A DNA stretch of 35,291 nt from Micromonospora sp. BL4 (GCF_003667505.1 NZ_RCVJ01000073.1:1-35291), one strand, 5' to 3'; positions 17,177 through 27,976 are shown, counted from the stretch's first letter. Made by a program: numbers and translations. Notes: generated by a model from the letters alone, not told the origin.

Positions 17177-17713
17177 ATGATCACCGAACATGTTCGAGAC
17201 GCGGCGGTGACGGCGTTCGTCTTCGGTTTCTTCGCCTCCAGCTGGTTCGGCTGGGCGCAGGAGGCGCCCCCGAAGCGGTGGCGACCGGTGCTGATCGCCG
17301 GGTCGGTTCTCTCGCTGCTCACGGCTGCCGCCGGGGCTCTCCTCGGCTGGCGTCACTGGTCGGACGGCACGGTCTTCGACGACGACACCGGCCGTACCTT
17401 CGGCATCGTCGTCGGCATCGAATTTGGCGTTGCCGCCCTCGGCGTCGGGTTGCTCGCCCTGCTACGGCGCCGTGAGCTGAGCGCCCCCTGGGTCGCCCTC
17501 GTCGTGGGACTGCACCTCTTCCCGGTCGCGGCGCTGCTCGACTACCCGCTGATCCATGTCGTCGCCGCGCTGGTCACCGTGGTGGCCGTCGCGGCGGTCC
17601 CGGTCGCCCGGGCCCGCGCGGTGACGGTGAGTGCCGTGGTCGGGCTCGGCACCGGCGTCGTGCTTCTGGCCGCCGGAGTGTCCTCGCTGCTCATCGCACT
17701 GGTCGCCTACTGA
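17177..17713 (+). CDS. Hypothetical multi-pass membrane protein
   Basis: 178 residues with about six hydrophobic segments: AVTAFVFGFFASSWFGWA, LIAGSVLSLLTAAAGALLGW, GIVVGIEFGVAALGVGLLALL, WVALVVGLHLFPVAALL, IHVVAALVTVVAVAAVPVA and a last C-terminal one. The short charged loop WSDGTVFDDDTGRTF lies between the second and third. The protein is not assigned to a family. It follows the other small membrane protein by 15 bases and converges on ilvD with a 29-base gap made up largely of a tandem duplication. Codon use is normal for the window. Confidence 0.8.
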   Translation: MITEHVRDAAVTAFVFGFFASSWFGWAQEAPPKRWRPVLIAGSVLSLLTAAAGALLGWRHWSDGTVFDDDTGRTFGIVVGIEFGVAALGVGLLALLRRRELSAPWVALVVGLHLFPVAALLDYPLIHVVAALVTVVAVAAVPVARARAVTVSAVVGLGTGVVLLAAGVSSLLIALVAY

Positions 17714-17751
17714 GACCCGAGGCCTACTCCGGGACCCGAGGCCTACTCCGG
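17714..17751. repeat. Tandem duplication of 19 bases at the ilvD 3' end
   Basis: GACCCGAGGCCTACTCCGG occurs twice, head to tail and without mismatch (17714-17732, 17733-17751). The second copy holds the ilvD stop codon (17743-17745, minus strand) and last codons; the first copy repeats them outside the gene. It fills the gap between two convergent genes and probably arose by slippage. Confidence 0.9.
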
Positions 17752-19590
17752 GACGCGGCGGTAGGCGCCGTCGCTGGCCGAGGTGGCCATCGAGGCGTAC
17801 GCGCGCAGCGCCGCCGAAACCGGCCGCTGCCGGTCGGTCGGGGTGTACGGCTTGTCGCGCTTCTCCTCGGCCACCCGTCGCGCCTCCAGTTCGTCGGACG
17901 GCACGTTCAGCTCGATGGACCGGCCCGGGATGTCGATGACGATCTCGTCGCCCTCGCGGACCAGGGCGATCAGCCCACCGGAGGCCGCCTCGGGGGAGAC
18001 GTGCCCGATGGAGAGCCCGGAGGTGCCGCCGGAGAAGCGGCCGTCGGTGAGCAGCGCGCAGGAACGGCCCAGCCCGCGGCCCTTGAGGAACGAGGTGGGG
18101 TAGAGCATCTCCTGCATGCCGGGGCCGCCCTTGGGCCCCTCGTACCGGATCACCACCACGTCCCCGGCGACCACCTGCTTGGCCAGGATCGCCGTCACCG
18201 CGTCGTCCTGGGACTCGTAGACCTTCGCCGGGCCACGGAAGGTCAGGCAGTCGTCCGGAACGCCGGCGGTCTTCACCACGCAGCCCTCCGGCGCCAGGTT
18301 GCCGTGCAGGATGGCCAGCCCGCCGTCGGCGGAGTACGCGTGCTCGCGGTCCCGGATGCAGCCGCCGGCCGCGTCGGTGTCCAGCGACGACCAGCGGTTG
18401 GTGGTGGAGAACGGCTCGGTGGTGCGCACCCCGCCCGGCGCGGCGTGGAACAGCTCGACCGCCGTCGGCGTCGGCGATCCGCCGCGCACGTCCCAGTCGG
18501 TCAGCCACTGCGCCAGCGAGGGCGAGTGCACGGCGTGCACGTCCCGGTTGAGCTGCCCGGCCCGGTCCAGTTCGCCGAGGATCGCCGGGATGCCGCCGGC
18601 CCGGTGCACGTCCTCCATGTGGTAATTCGGCGAGTTCGGCGCGACCTTGGCCAGGCAGGGCACCCGCCGGGAGATCGCGTCGATGTCGGCGACGCCGAAG
18701 TCCAGCTCCGCCTCGCGGGCGGCGGCGAGCAGGTGCAGCACCGTGTTGGTGGAGCCGCCCATCGCCACGTCCAGGGCGACCGCGTTCTCGAAGGCGGCCT
18801 TGGAGGCGACCGTGCGGGGCAGCACCGAGTCGTCGTCGCCGTCGTACCACCGCTTGGCGATCTCCACGACGGTGCGGCCGGCCTCGACGAAGAGCGACCG
18901 GCGCGCGGCGTGGGTGGCCAGCGTCGAGCCGTTGCCGGGCAGCGCCAGCCCGATCGCCTCGGTGAGGCAGTTCATCGAGTTGGCGGTGAACATGCCGGAG
19001 CAGGAGCCGCAGGTCGGGCAGGCGGAGCGCTCGATCTCGCCGAGCTGCTCGTCGGTGACCGCCTCGTTCGAGGAGGCGATCATCGCGTCGATAAGGTCGA
19101 TCTTGCTGTGCACGACGCCCTCGATCGCCATCGTCTTGCCGGCCTCCATCGGGCCACCGGAGACGAAGACGGTCGGGATGTTGAGCCGCAGCGCGGCCAG
19201 CAGCATGCCGGGGGTGATCTTGTCGCAGTTCGAGATGCAGACCAGGGCGTCCGCGCAGTGCGCGTTGACCATGTACTCGACCGCGTCGGCGATCAGCTCC
19301 CGGCTGGGCAGCGAGTAGAGCATGCCGCCGTGGCCCATCGCGATGCCGTCGTCGACCGCGATGGTGTTGAACTCCCGCCCCACCCCGCCGGCCTCGGCCA
19401 CCGCGTCGGCGACGAGGCCGCCCATGTCCTTGAGGTGTACGTGACCAGGCACGAACTGGGTGAAACTGTTGGCGATGGCGACGATCGGCTTGCCGAAATC
19501 GTCGTCGGTCATCCCGGTGGCCCGCCACAGGGCCCGGGCGCCGGCCATCGTCCGACCGTGTGTGGAGGTCCTCGACCGCAGCTCAGGCAT
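17743..19590 (-). CDS. ilvD: Dihydroxy-acid dehydratase
   Basis: 615 residues, close to the 616 of E. coli IlvD. It dehydrates 2,3-dihydroxyisovalerate and 2,3-dihydroxy-3-methylvalerate to the 2-oxoacids, a shared step in Val, Leu and Ile synthesis. The start at ATG 19590 gives [27 protein letters not shown], aligned with known N-termini; an ATG 12 bases upstream is possible. Iron-sulphur ligand regions are visible: [12 protein letters not shown] near residue 120 and [17 protein letters not shown] near residue 195. Other conserved blocks include [14 protein letters not shown] and the C-terminal [17 protein letters not shown]. It is separated from ilvBNC by the GGDEF-EAL gene, which is divergent from it. 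Confidence 0.97.
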   Translation of the reverse strand: MPELRSRTSTHGRTMAGARALWRATGMTDDDFGKPIVAIANSFTQFVPGHVHLKDMGGLVADAVAEAGGVGREFNTIAVDDGIAMGHGGMLYSLPSRELIADAVEYMVNAHCADALVCISNCDKITPGMLLAALRLNIPTVFVSGGPMEAGKTMAIEGVVHSKIDLIDAMIASSNEAVTDEQLGEIERSACPTCGSCSGMFTANSMNCLTEAIGLALPGNGSTLATHAARRSLFVEAGRTVVEIAKRWYDGDDDSVLPRTVASKAAFENAVALDVAMGGSTNTVLHLLAAAREAELDFGVADIDAISRRVPCLAKVAPNSPNYHMEDVHRAGGIPAILGELDRAGQLNRDVHAVHSPSLAQWLTDWDVRGGSPTPTAVELFHAAPGGVRTTEPFSTTNRWSSLDTDAAGGCIRDREHAYSADGGLAILHGNLAPEGCVVKTAGVPDDCLTFRGPAKVYESQDDAVTAILAKQVVAGDVVVIRYEGPKGGPGMQEMLYPTSFLKGRGLGRSCALLTDGRFSGGTSGLSIGHVSPEAASGGLIALVREGDEIVIDIPGRSIELNVPSDELEARRVAEEKRDKPYTPTDRQRPVSAALRAYASMATSASDGAYRRVPE

Positions 19591-19686
19591 GCGTACCAGC
19601 ATGACACCGCCCGCGCGTCGGCCGTGCCCAGCGGGCGCCGTGTCCCAACAGATGCACACCAGGTCCCCACGGCGAGCGCGCATCCG

Positions 19687-19700
19687 GCACTCTTGAGTGC
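19687..19700. promoter_or_regulatory. Short inverted repeat before the GGDEF-EAL start
   Basis: GCACTCTTGAGTGC is a perfect 6-base inverted repeat around TT that ends directly before the GTG at 19701, in the 110-base gap shared with divergent ilvD. It could be a regulator site for either gene or a hairpin occluding translation. If the ATG at 19719 is the real start, it lies in the leader. Confidence 0.3.
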
Positions 19701-22073
19701 GTGCACTTCCCCCCGGGCATGGTCGCTGTGGCGGCGCTGAGTGTGCTCGTCGCCGCTGCCGCCGCCGCACTGCTGACCGTGGTCGCCCGGCGGCGCACCG
19801 GGCCCCGCCGCCCGGCGCACGTGCTGCTCGTGGCCGCTGCCGGCGCCGCCCTGCTCAGCCTCCTGGTCGGGGTGTGGAGCGTGCTCGCCATCGGCGAGCA
19901 CTGGGCGCACGAGCAGGGGCAGCGAACCGGGTGGGCCACGGCGGTGGCGATCGGCACGGCGGTGAGCGGGCTGGCCTTCGCCGCCGGCCTGCTCCGGCTG
20001 CCCGGTCTGGCCGCGACCGCGGCGGGGACCGCCCGGCTCGCCCTGGACGGGTTGATCATGGCTGCCGCGCTGTGGTTCGTCGGCTGGGTGCTCTTCTCCG
20101 AGCCCACCCGACTGCTCGGCGCCGCCACCCCGATGGCCTGCCCGGCGATCCTGCTGGCCACGGTGAGCGCCGCGCTCAGCGCCGGGCTCTGCGTGATCGT
20201 CGTCTTCCGGGCCGCCGCCCCGCGTCGGCGGCTGGCCGCACTCGGCGCCGGCATCAGCGCGGTGACCAGCGGCGGGCTGGGTCTCGCCGCCGGGCTCTGC
20301 CAGGCCGGCCCGAGCATGGCGCTGACCGGCGCGGCGGTGCTCGCCGCCGGTCTGCTGACCGTCGCGCTCGCGGTGCACCGCGCCGACCGGCCGGGGCAGG
20401 TCGACCTGGACCTGATCGGTCGCGACGGCGAGTACGCGATCGCCCCGATGCTGGCGATGGCCGCCTCCGCGATGTACCACCTCCTTCAGGACGGCCGGTT
20501 CACCGCGGCGGGCATCGTCGCCGGCAGCGTGGAGGGCTTCGCCCTGGTGGCCCGGCAGTACCTGACCCTCAAGGACGTCCGCAACTACGCCGACCGGCTG
20601 GCCGAGCGGGAGGCGCACTTCCGCGAGCTGGCGCACACCGACCCGCTGACCGCGTTGGCCAACCGGCGCGGGCTGCTGCGCGCGCTGCACGACAGCGCGG
20701 CGGCGGGCGCCCCGTGTGTGCTGCTCGGTCTGGACCTGGACGGCTTCAAGAACGTCAACGACATGCGCGGCCACGACGTGGGCGACGCCGTGCTGGCCGA
20801 GGTGGGTCGGCGGCTGCGCGGCAACCTGCGTCCCGGCGACGTGGCGGCCCGGCTCGGCGGCGACGAGTTCGCCGTGCTCATGGCGGGGCGGCCCGCCGAC
20901 GCGGATCGGGTCGCCGAGCGGCTGCTCGGAGTGCTCAACCGGCCGTACGACCAGCCGGAAGGGCCCGTCTTCCTGTCGGTGAGCATCGGGGTGGCCGGGT
21001 GGGCCGGCGAGCCGGACGTGGAGTTGCTGCTGCGCCATGCCGACCTGGCGCTGCGCTACGCCAAGCAGCGCGGCAAGAACCGGATCGAGCGCTACGACGC
21101 CAGGTACGACCAGTTGCTGCGCCGGCGCACCACGCTGGAGCACGAGCTGCGCGGCGCCATCGACCGCGACGAGCTGCGGCTGGCCTTCCAGCCGGTGGCC
21201 TCGCTGCCGTCGGTGCGGCCGGTCGGCGCCGAGGCGCTGCTCCGCTGGCACCATCCCGAGCTGGGTAACGTCCGCCCGGACGAGTTCATCCCGCTGGCCG
21301 AGGAGTGCGGCATGATCGCCACCCTCGGCGCCTGGGTGCTGCACCAGGCCTGCTACCAGCTCTCCCGCTGGCTGGCCGACGGGCACGACGTCTGGGTCTC
21401 GGTCAACGTCTCCCCGCGCGAGCTGCACGCCCCGGAGTACGTGGTCCAGGTCGCCGAGGCGCTGCGCGCCCACCACGTGCCGCCGCAGCGGCTGGTGCTG
21501 GAGGTCACCGAGCACGCGGTCGCCACCGACCTGGACGAGCTGATCCGGCGGCTCACCGCGCTGCGGCTGACCGGCGTACGGATCGCGCTGGACGATTTCG
21601 GCGCCGGCTACTCGTCACTGGGGCAACTGCGCCGGCTGCCGATCGACATCCTGAAGATCGACCACAGCCTGGTCGCCGAGCACGAGCCGGTCCGCCCGGT
21701 CGGCGCGGACGGTCCGGCGTTCGCGCCGATGGTCGACATCGTCATGCGACTGGGCCACCAGCTGGGGCTGGAGGTGATCGCCGAGGGGGTCACCACCCCC
21801 ACCGAGCTGGCCGCGGTGGTGGCTGCCGGTTGCCGGTTCGGCCAGGGCGCGCTCTTCGGCTGGGGCGTGCCCGCCGAGCACCTGGAGGCGATGTTGGAGG
21901 CGGCGACCTCGCCGGGCGCGCGTCCCGCCCCGCTGCCCACGCCACGCCGGGTTTCGGGCGGGTCCGGGCAGGTCATCCCGGTGGCCGAGGGCGCGTCGCC
22001 GCCCGACGCGCCGCGCTCCGTTAACCAACATGTGGGATCAGTTGACTCATCGCGTGAGATGCGTCAGGCTTAG
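19701..22073 (+). CDS. Membrane bifunctional GGDEF-EAL protein (c-di-GMP cyclase/phosphodiesterase)
   Basis: 790 residues from GTG 19701; ATG 19719 is an equally plausible start. About eight hydrophobic segments fill residues 5-290 with no recognised sensor domain. The GGDEF domain (about 310-465) has [20 protein letters not shown], an RxxD inhibitory site (RPGD) five residues before, and intact GGDEF at 386-390. The EAL domain (about 485-740) has E511-[37 protein letters not shown] and a late QG motif, so all metal and catalytic positions look present. It could both make and cleave c-di-GMP at the membrane. A 50-residue Pro/Arg-rich tail follows. The 3' end of the gene contains the ilvB promoter, and the stop TAG is four bases before the ilvB leader ATG. 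Confidence 0.95.
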   Translation: MHFPPGMVAVAALSVLVAAAAAALLTVVARRRTGPRRPAHVLLVAAAGAALLSLLVGVWSVLAIGEHWAHEQGQRTGWATAVAIGTAVSGLAFAAGLLRLPGLAATAAGTARLALDGLIMAAALWFVGWVLFSEPTRLLGAATPMACPAILLATVSAALSAGLCVIVVFRAAAPRRRLAALGAGISAVTSGGLGLAAGLCQAGPSMALTGAAVLAAGLLTVALAVHRADRPGQVDLDLIGRDGEYAIAPMLAMAASAMYHLLQDGRFTAAGIVAGSVEGFALVARQYLTLKDVRNYADRLAEREAHFRELAHTDPLTALANRRGLLRALHDSAAAGAPCVLLGLDLDGFKNVNDMRGHDVGDAVLAEVGRRLRGNLRPGDVAARLGGDEFAVLMAGRPADADRVAERLLGVLNRPYDQPEGPVFLSVSIGVAGWAGEPDVELLLRHADLALRYAKQRGKNRIERYDARYDQLLRRRTTLEHELRGAIDRDELRLAFQPVASLPSVRPVGAEALLRWHHPELGNVRPDEFIPLAEECGMIATLGAWVLHQACYQLSRWLADGHDVWVSVNVSPRELHAPEYVVQVAEALRAHHVPPQRLVLEVTEHAVATDLDELIRRLTALRLTGVRIALDDFGAGYSSLGQLRRLPIDILKIDHSLVAEHEPVRPVGADGPAFAPMVDIVMRLGHQLGLEVIAEGVTTPTELAAVVAAGCRFGQGALFGWGVPAEHLEAMLEAATSPGARPAPLPTPRRVSGGSGQVIPVAEGASPPDAPRSVNQHVGSVDSSREMRQA
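22042..22070 (+). promoter_or_regulatory. Promoter of the ilvB leader transcript
   Basis: TTGACT (22042-22047), a 17-base spacer and CAGGCT (22065-22070) resemble a housekeeping promoter (one mismatch in each core position set). It lies inside the last codons of the GGDEF-EAL gene. Transcription is expected at about 22077-22078, exactly at the leader-peptide ATG, which would make the leader ORF leaderless. Confidence 0.5.
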
Positions 22074-22077
22074 CCGC

Positions 22078-22113
22078 ATGTCGTCGTACCGGTCGCTGCG
22101 AGTACTTACCTGA
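22078..22113 (+). CDS. ilvBNC leader peptide (putative attenuator ORF)
   Basis: An 11-codon ORF, MSSYRSLRVLT, ending in TGA immediately before a strong hairpin. Codons 7-10 are CTG CGA GTA CTT: leucine, arginine, valine, leucine, with GTA and CTT being rare codons in this genome. A ribosome starved for Val- or Leu-tRNA would stall here, over the approach to the first hairpin. This is the arrangement of ribosome-mediated attenuation known for actinobacterial ilvB operons. There is no ribosome site; initiation at the 5' end of the RNA is proposed from promoter spacing. The coding status rests on position and codon content alone. Confidence 0.62.
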   Translation: MSSYRSLRVLT

Positions 22114-22140
22114 GCGCACTCTCCCTCATCGAGAGTGCGC
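22114..22140 (+). promoter_or_regulatory. ilvB leader first hairpin (pause/anti-antiterminator)
   Basis: GCGCACTCTC (22114-22123), a seven-base loop and GAGAGTGCGC (22131-22140) form a perfect 10-bp stem that begins directly after the leader stop codon. A ribosome stalled at the Val-Leu codons would cover or crowd its left arm. No clear antiterminator pairing with the following hairpin is evident beyond the competing GTGC/GCAC segments. Confidence 0.65.
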
Positions 22141-22141
22141 T

Positions 22142-22175
22142 GGCCCCGTGCATCTGCACGAGGGCCGTTTTTATT
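22142..22175 (+). terminator. ilvB leader intrinsic terminator (attenuator)
   Basis: GGCCCCGTGC (22142-22151), an ATCT loop, GCACG, one bulged A and GGGCC (to 22166) form a 10-bp stem followed by GTTTTTATT. A U-tract after a stem is unusual in this GC-rich window and marks a true factor-independent terminator. It lies 85 bases before ilvB. Confidence 0.8.
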
Positions 22176-22260
22176 GCCATCGGAACCTGTCGGGGCGGGC
22201 CCCGCCCGCGTCGCTTCGCTTGACAAGCCCCAGCCATTCCAGCCGAAGGCCAGAACCGCC

Positions 22261-24143
22261 ATGACGAGACCCACGCCAGAGACCCTCGCCCACACCGCCC
22301 GGCGCGCCCGCGCGGCCACCGAGCCGGCCGGCGACGTCGACTCCACCGCCGCGCGCGGCGCTGCCACCCCGGCCGTTCCGGCGGTACGGACACCCGCTCC
22401 AGCGCAGGTCTCCGGCGCCGGTTCGCTCGTGCGGTCCCTTGAGGCGCTCGGCGTCGACGTCGTCTTCGGCATCCCGGGTGGGGCGATCCTCCCGGCGTAC
22501 GACCCGCTCTACGACTCCACCGTCCGGCACATCCTGGTCCGCCACGAGCAGGGCGCGGGTCACGCCGCGACCGGGTACGCGCAGGCCACCGGCAAGGTGG
22601 GCGTCTGCATCGCCACCTCCGGCCCGGGCGCGACCAACCTGGTCACCCCGATCGCCGACGCGTACATGGACTCGGTGGCGATGGTGGCGATCACCGGCCA
22701 GGTGGCCCGCCCGTCGATCGGCACCGACGCCTTCCAGGAGGCGGACATCCAGGGCATCACCCTGCCGATCACCAAGCACAACTTCCTCGTGCAGACGCCC
22801 GAGGAGATCCCGCGGGTGCTGGCCGAGGCGTTCCACCTGGCCAGCACCGGCCGGCCCGGCCCGGTGCTGGTCGACATCCCGAAGGACGTGCTCCAGGCGT
22901 CGACCACCTTCGCCTGGCCGCCCACCCTGGACCTGCCCGGTTACCGGCCCACGCTGCACCCGCACGGCAAGCAGATCCGGGAGGCGGCCCGGCTGATGGC
23001 CGGTGCCCGCCGGCCGGTGCTCTACGTGGGCGGCGGGGTGCTCAAGGCCGGAGCCACCGAGGGGCTGCGCCGGCTGGCCGAGCTGACCGGCATCCCGGTG
23101 GTCACCACGCTGATGGCGCTCGGCGCGTTCCCCGACTCGCACCCGCAGCACCTGGGGATGCCCGGCATGCACGGCACCGTCGCCGCAGTCTACGGCCTGC
23201 AGAAGGCGGATCTGATCGTCGCGTTGGGCGCCCGGTTCGACGACCGGGTCACCGGCAAGCTGGACTCGTTCGCCCCGGACGCGACGGTCGTGCACGCCGA
23301 CATCGACCCCGCGGAGATCGGCAAGAACCGGCACGCGGACGTGCCGATCGTCGGCGACGCCCAGCACGTCATCGACGAGCTGATCGCGGCGGTGACCGTC
23401 GAGCGGTCGGCCGGGCACGGCGGTGACCTGGGTGACTGGTGGACCCAGCTCGACGACCTGCGCAACCGCTACCCGCTGGGCTACGACGAGCCGGCCGACG
23501 GCACCCTCTCCCCGCAGTACGTGATCAAGCGGCTGGGCGAGATCGCCGGCCCGGACGCGATCTACGTGGCCGGGGTGGGCCAGCACCAGATGTGGGCGTC
23601 GCAGTTCATCTCCTACGAGAAGCCGCACACCTGGTTGAACTCCGGCGGGCTCGGCACGATGGGCTACGCGGTGCCGGCGGCGATGGGCGCCAAGGTCGGC
23701 AGGCCGGACACGGTGGTCTGGGCGGTGGACGGCGACGGCTGCTTCCAGATGACGAACCAGGAGCTGGCCACCTGCGCGCTGGAGGGCATCCCGGTCAAGA
23801 TCGCCGTGATCAACAACGGCAACCTCGGCATGGTGCGCCAGTGGCAGACGCTGTTCTACAACGAGCGCTACTCCAACACCGACCTCGGCACCCACAAGCA
23901 CCGCATCCCCGACTTCGTGAAGCTCGCCGAGGCGCTCGGCTGCGTCGGGCTGCGCTGCGAGAACGCCGATGACGTGGACAAGACCATCGCCGCCGCCATG
24001 GAGATCAACGACGCCCCGGTGGTGATCGACTTCGTGGTCGGCAAGGACGCCATGGTCTGGCCGATGGTCGCCGCCGGCACCAGCAATGACGAGATCATGT
24101 TCGCCCGCGGCGTCCGCCCGGCCTTCGACGAGGATGACATCTG

Positions 24144-24144
<1 letters not shown>
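22261..24144 (+). CDS. ilvB: Acetolactate synthase large (catalytic) subunit
   Basis: 627 residues; ThDP-, FAD- and Mg-dependent. It condenses two pyruvates to 2-acetolactate, or pyruvate with 2-oxobutyrate to acetohydroxybutyrate. The ATG at 22261 is chosen (GAAGG 11 bases upstream); the frame is open further up through the leader terminator, which cannot be coding. A variable Ala/Thr-rich lead of about 50 residues precedes the conserved [21 protein letters not shown]. The catalytic Glu is in [15 protein letters not shown], the FAD domain is central, and the ThDP motif [12 protein letters not shown]...VINN is near residues 491-520, followed by [10 protein letters not shown]. Its stop overlaps the start of ilvN (TGATG), coupling synthesis of the two subunits. 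Confidence 0.97.
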
Positions 24145-25729
<1,585 letters not shown>

Positions 25730-25736
25730 CGTCGAC

Positions 25737-25780
25737 GCGGGATCGTCCGGCCGTCCCAGAAGAGGCCGGACGGTTCCCGC
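25737..25780 (+). terminator. Hairpin after ilvC
   Basis: CGTCCGGCC (25744-25752) pairs perfectly with GGCCGGACG (25764-25772) across an 11-base loop. A small internal loop separates a further 6-bp stem, GCGGGA (25737-25742) with TCCCGC (25775-25780). There is no U-tract, as is common for actinobacterial terminators. Its position eight bases after the ilvC stop supports the call. Confidence 0.6.
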
Positions 25781-25902
25781 ACGTCCATCTCGTCACTTGC
25801 CGGGGCCGGGTGACCAACGCCTCGGCCAGCTTTCGCCGATGCGGCAGATCGACGTGGGTCAGCCGCGCCACTAGACCAGCGCCGGTGACATGTCTGTTGA
25901 GC

Positions 25903-25940
25903 TGATACCTGTGAGTCATAGATATGACTCACAGGTATCA
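25903..25940. repeat. Perfect 18-bp inverted repeat, copy 2 of the TGATACCT family
   Basis: TGATACCTGTGAGTCATA (25903-25920), GA, then the exact reverse complement (25923-25940). It shares TGAGCTGATACCT on the left and AGGTATCAC on the right with the palindrome at 16216-16253, while the inner stem is entirely different yet still fully paired. It is much richer in A and T than its surroundings. It lies 173 bases beyond ilvC, after the ilvC hairpin. Confidence 0.88.
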
Positions 25941-26132
25941 CCCTCAAAAGTGTGCGACCCGCCGGGCCCGGCAGCAGGTGCGGCCCGGTAGCGGGTGGGT
26001 CGCCGGCGACGCGACGCCGCCAGACCAGTGGCTCGCAGCGGCGCCCCCAGAGCGCCCTTGCCCTCGCACGCCATGGCCTGGGCAACGATGACGGTCGGGT
26101 GAACGGGTGATGTCCATCGTCCGGCCCGGCGT

Positions 26133-26146
26133 GTGAGGGCCCTCAC
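26133..26146. promoter_or_regulatory. Perfect 14-base palindrome upstream of serA
   Basis: GTGAGGGCCCTCAC is fully symmetric and lies about 150 bases before the serA ATG, a short way upstream of the possible -10 at 26182-26187. It may be an operator, but GC-rich palindromes of this length can occur by chance here. Confidence 0.25.
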
Positions 26147-26297
26147 CCCGAAGACCGGAACATGCCGACCAGCGGGGCCCCTACGATCGCGGGTAGGTGC
26201 GCAGCCGGCACCTGACGGCCACGGCACGGATCAGCGCAGGCGCAGTGCGGCGCCCTGCCGCCCGCGCCGATCGCAAACACGACCTCTACGAGGACCG

Positions 26298-27896
26298 ATG
26301 AATCCTGTCGTACTGATCGCCGAAGAACTCGCCCCCGCCGCCATCGAGGTGCTCGCCCACGACTTCGACGTCCGTCACGTCGACGGCACCGACCGTCCGG
26401 CCCTGCTCTCGGCGCTCTCCGAGGCCGACGCCGTCATCGTGCGCAGCGCGACCCAGATCGACGCCGAGGCGGTCGCCTCCGCGCCGCGCCTCAAGGTGGT
26501 CGCCCGGGCGGGCGTCGGGCTGGACAACGTCGAGGTGCCGGCCGCCACCGCGCGGGGCGTCATGGTCGTCAACGCGCCCACCTCGAACATCGTCTCCGCC
26601 GCGGAGCAGGCCGTCGCGCTGCTCCTCGCCGTGGCCCGCAACACCGCGAGCGCCAGTTCCGCGCTCAAGGCGGGGGAGTGGAAGCGGTCGAAGTACACCG
26701 GCGTCGAGGTGCAGGGCAAGACCGTCGGCGTGGTCGGGCTCGGCCGCATCGGGGTGCTCTTCGCGCAGCGCATCGCCGCGTTCGGCACCCGGCTGATCGC
26801 GTACGACCCGTACATCCAGCCGGCCCGGGCGGCGCAGCTCGGCGTGCGCCTGGTCGGGTTGGAGGAGCTGCTGCGGGAGAGCGACTTCATCTCGATCCAC
26901 CTGCCGAAGACTCCCGAGACGGTGGGCCTGATCGGTGAGAAGGAGCTGGCGATCGTCAAGCCGGGCGTGCGCATCGTCAACGCCGCCCGCGGTGGTCTGG
27001 TCGACGAGCAGGCGCTCGCGGACGCCATCGCCGAGGGCCGCGTCGCGGGCGCCGGCGTCGACGTGTACTCCAAGGAGCCCTGCACCTCCTCGCCGCTGTT
27101 CGCCTTCGACAACGTGGTGGCCACCCCGCACCTGGGCGCCTCCACGCACGAGGCACAGGACAAGGCCGGCCTGGCGGTGGCCCGGAGCGTGAAGCTGGCG
27201 TTGCAGGGCGAGTTCGTCCCGGACGCGGTCAACGTGCAGGCCGGTGGCGTGGTCGCCGAGGATGTGCGGCCGCTGCTCCCGCTGGCCGAGAAGCTCGGCC
27301 GCGCGTTCACCGCGGTCGCTGGCGGGGTCGCCGCCAGCGTCACGGTCGAGGTCCGCGGCGAGATCGTCACCCACGACGTGTCGGTGCTCAAGCTCGCGGC
27401 CACCAAGGGCCTGTTCAGCTCGGTCGTCGAGGAGCAGGTCACCTATGTCAACGCCCCGCACCTGGCCGCCGAGCGCGGTGTCGAGGTCACCCTGGCCAGT
27501 CTGGCCGAGACGGCGGAGCAGCCCACCCTGGTCACGGTGCGTGGCGCGCTGCCGGACGGGCGGACGGTGAGCGTCTCCGGCACGGTCACCCACTCCGGCG
27601 CCCGGGAGGTTCTCAAGCTGACCGAGGTGGACGGCTTCGATGTGGAGATCGGCGCGGAGGGCATCCTGCTCTTCCTGCGCTACGCGGACCGGCCCGGTGT
27701 CGTCGGCACCGTCGGCACGCTGCTCGGCGGTGCGGGCATCAACATCGCCGCCATGCAGGTGGCCCGGCGCGAGGCGGGTGGCGAGACGCTGATGACGCTC
27801 ACCGTCGACCAGGCGCTCGGCGCGGACCTGCTCACCTCGGCGGCCGACTCGATCGGCGCGACGGCGGCCAGCGCGGCGGACCTGCGCGACGAGTAG
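26298..27896 (+). CDS. serA: D-3-phosphoglycerate dehydrogenase (long, ACT-domain form)
   Basis: 532 residues. It oxidises 3-phosphoglycerate to 3-phosphohydroxypyruvate, the first step of serine synthesis. The ATG at 26298 has GAGG upstream; the longer frame lacks coding character. Domains in order: substrate domain (1-100 and 285-315), Rossmann domain with GLGRIG near residue 150, the triad Arg in NAARGG (~233), Glu in SKEPCTSSPL (~262) and His in TPHLGAST (~281), then the intervening ASB domain (about 320-450) and a C-terminal ACT domain (about 455-530, with RYADRPGVVGTVGTLLGGAGINIAAM). This long form, as in mycobacteria, is normally inhibited by serine through the ACT/ASB part. Confidence 0.97.
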   Translation: MNPVVLIAEELAPAAIEVLAHDFDVRHVDGTDRPALLSALSEADAVIVRSATQIDAEAVASAPRLKVVARAGVGLDNVEVPAATARGVMVVNAPTSNIVSAAEQAVALLLAVARNTASASSALKAGEWKRSKYTGVEVQGKTVGVVGLGRIGVLFAQRIAAFGTRLIAYDPYIQPARAAQLGVRLVGLEELLRESDFISIHLPKTPETVGLIGEKELAIVKPGVRIVNAARGGLVDEQALADAIAEGRVAGAGVDVYSKEPCTSSPLFAFDNVVATPHLGASTHEAQDKAGLAVARSVKLALQGEFVPDAVNVQAGGVVAEDVRPLLPLAEKLGRAFTAVAGGVAASVTVEVRGEIVTHDVSVLKLAATKGLFSSVVEEQVTYVNAPHLAAERGVEVTLASLAETAEQPTLVTVRGALPDGRTVSVSGTVTHSGAREVLKLTEVDGFDVEIGAEGILLFLRYADRPGVVGTVGTLLGGAGINIAAMQVARREAGGETLMTLTVDQALGADLLTSAADSIGATAASAADLRDE

Positions 27897-27909
27897 TCAC
27901 GGCAGCACC

Positions 27910-27941
27910 ACGAGGGGCCCGGCGACCGCTGGGCCCCTCGT
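27910..27941. terminator. Bidirectional terminator hairpin between serA and the convergent small gene
   Basis: ACGAGGGGCCC (27910-27920), a ten-base loop and GGGCCCCTCGT (27931-27941) form a perfect 11-bp stem. It lies 13 bases after the serA stop and 35 bases beyond the stop of the convergent gene at 27977, so it can serve both. No U-tract. Confidence 0.75.
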
Positions 27942-27976
27942 CGCACCCGGGGTCGGGTGTCCAGCCGCCCGACGGG

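Larger units (their letters stand above)
25730..26297. other. Intergenic region between ilvC and serA
   Basis: 568 bases without a convincing gene. It contains the ilvC hairpin (25737-25780), the palindrome at 25903-25940, a perfect 14-base palindrome GTGAGGGCCCTCAC at 26133-26146 and a possible serA -10, TACGAT at 26182-26187, without a good -35. A minus-strand frame of 68 codons starts inside the 25903-25940 palindrome and reads back to 25713; it has no ribosome site and overlaps the terminator hairpin. Confidence 0.5.

Noticed and set aside
19591..19602. Leaderless ilvD with CATGCT as -10
   Set aside because: Spacing resembles the ilvB leader, but there is no -35 and the hexamer match is weak enough to occur by chance.
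18001..19740. Plus-strand 579-codon frame opposite ilvD
   Set aside because: Antisense shadow of a highly conserved enzyme; low-complexity translation.
22114..22175. T-box riboswitch reading of the ilvB leader
   Set aside because: The leader is too short and lacks the T-box sequence and specifier stem; a leader peptide with hairpins fits better.
22220..22225. TTGACA between the ilvB terminator and ilvB as a second promoter
   Set aside because: No TAnnnT element at a suitable distance; the corresponding region is GC-rich.
26133..26297. Longer serA start upstream of 26298
   Set aside because: The extension is Arg/Pro-rich, while ATG 26298 has a ribosome site and gives the family's N-terminus.
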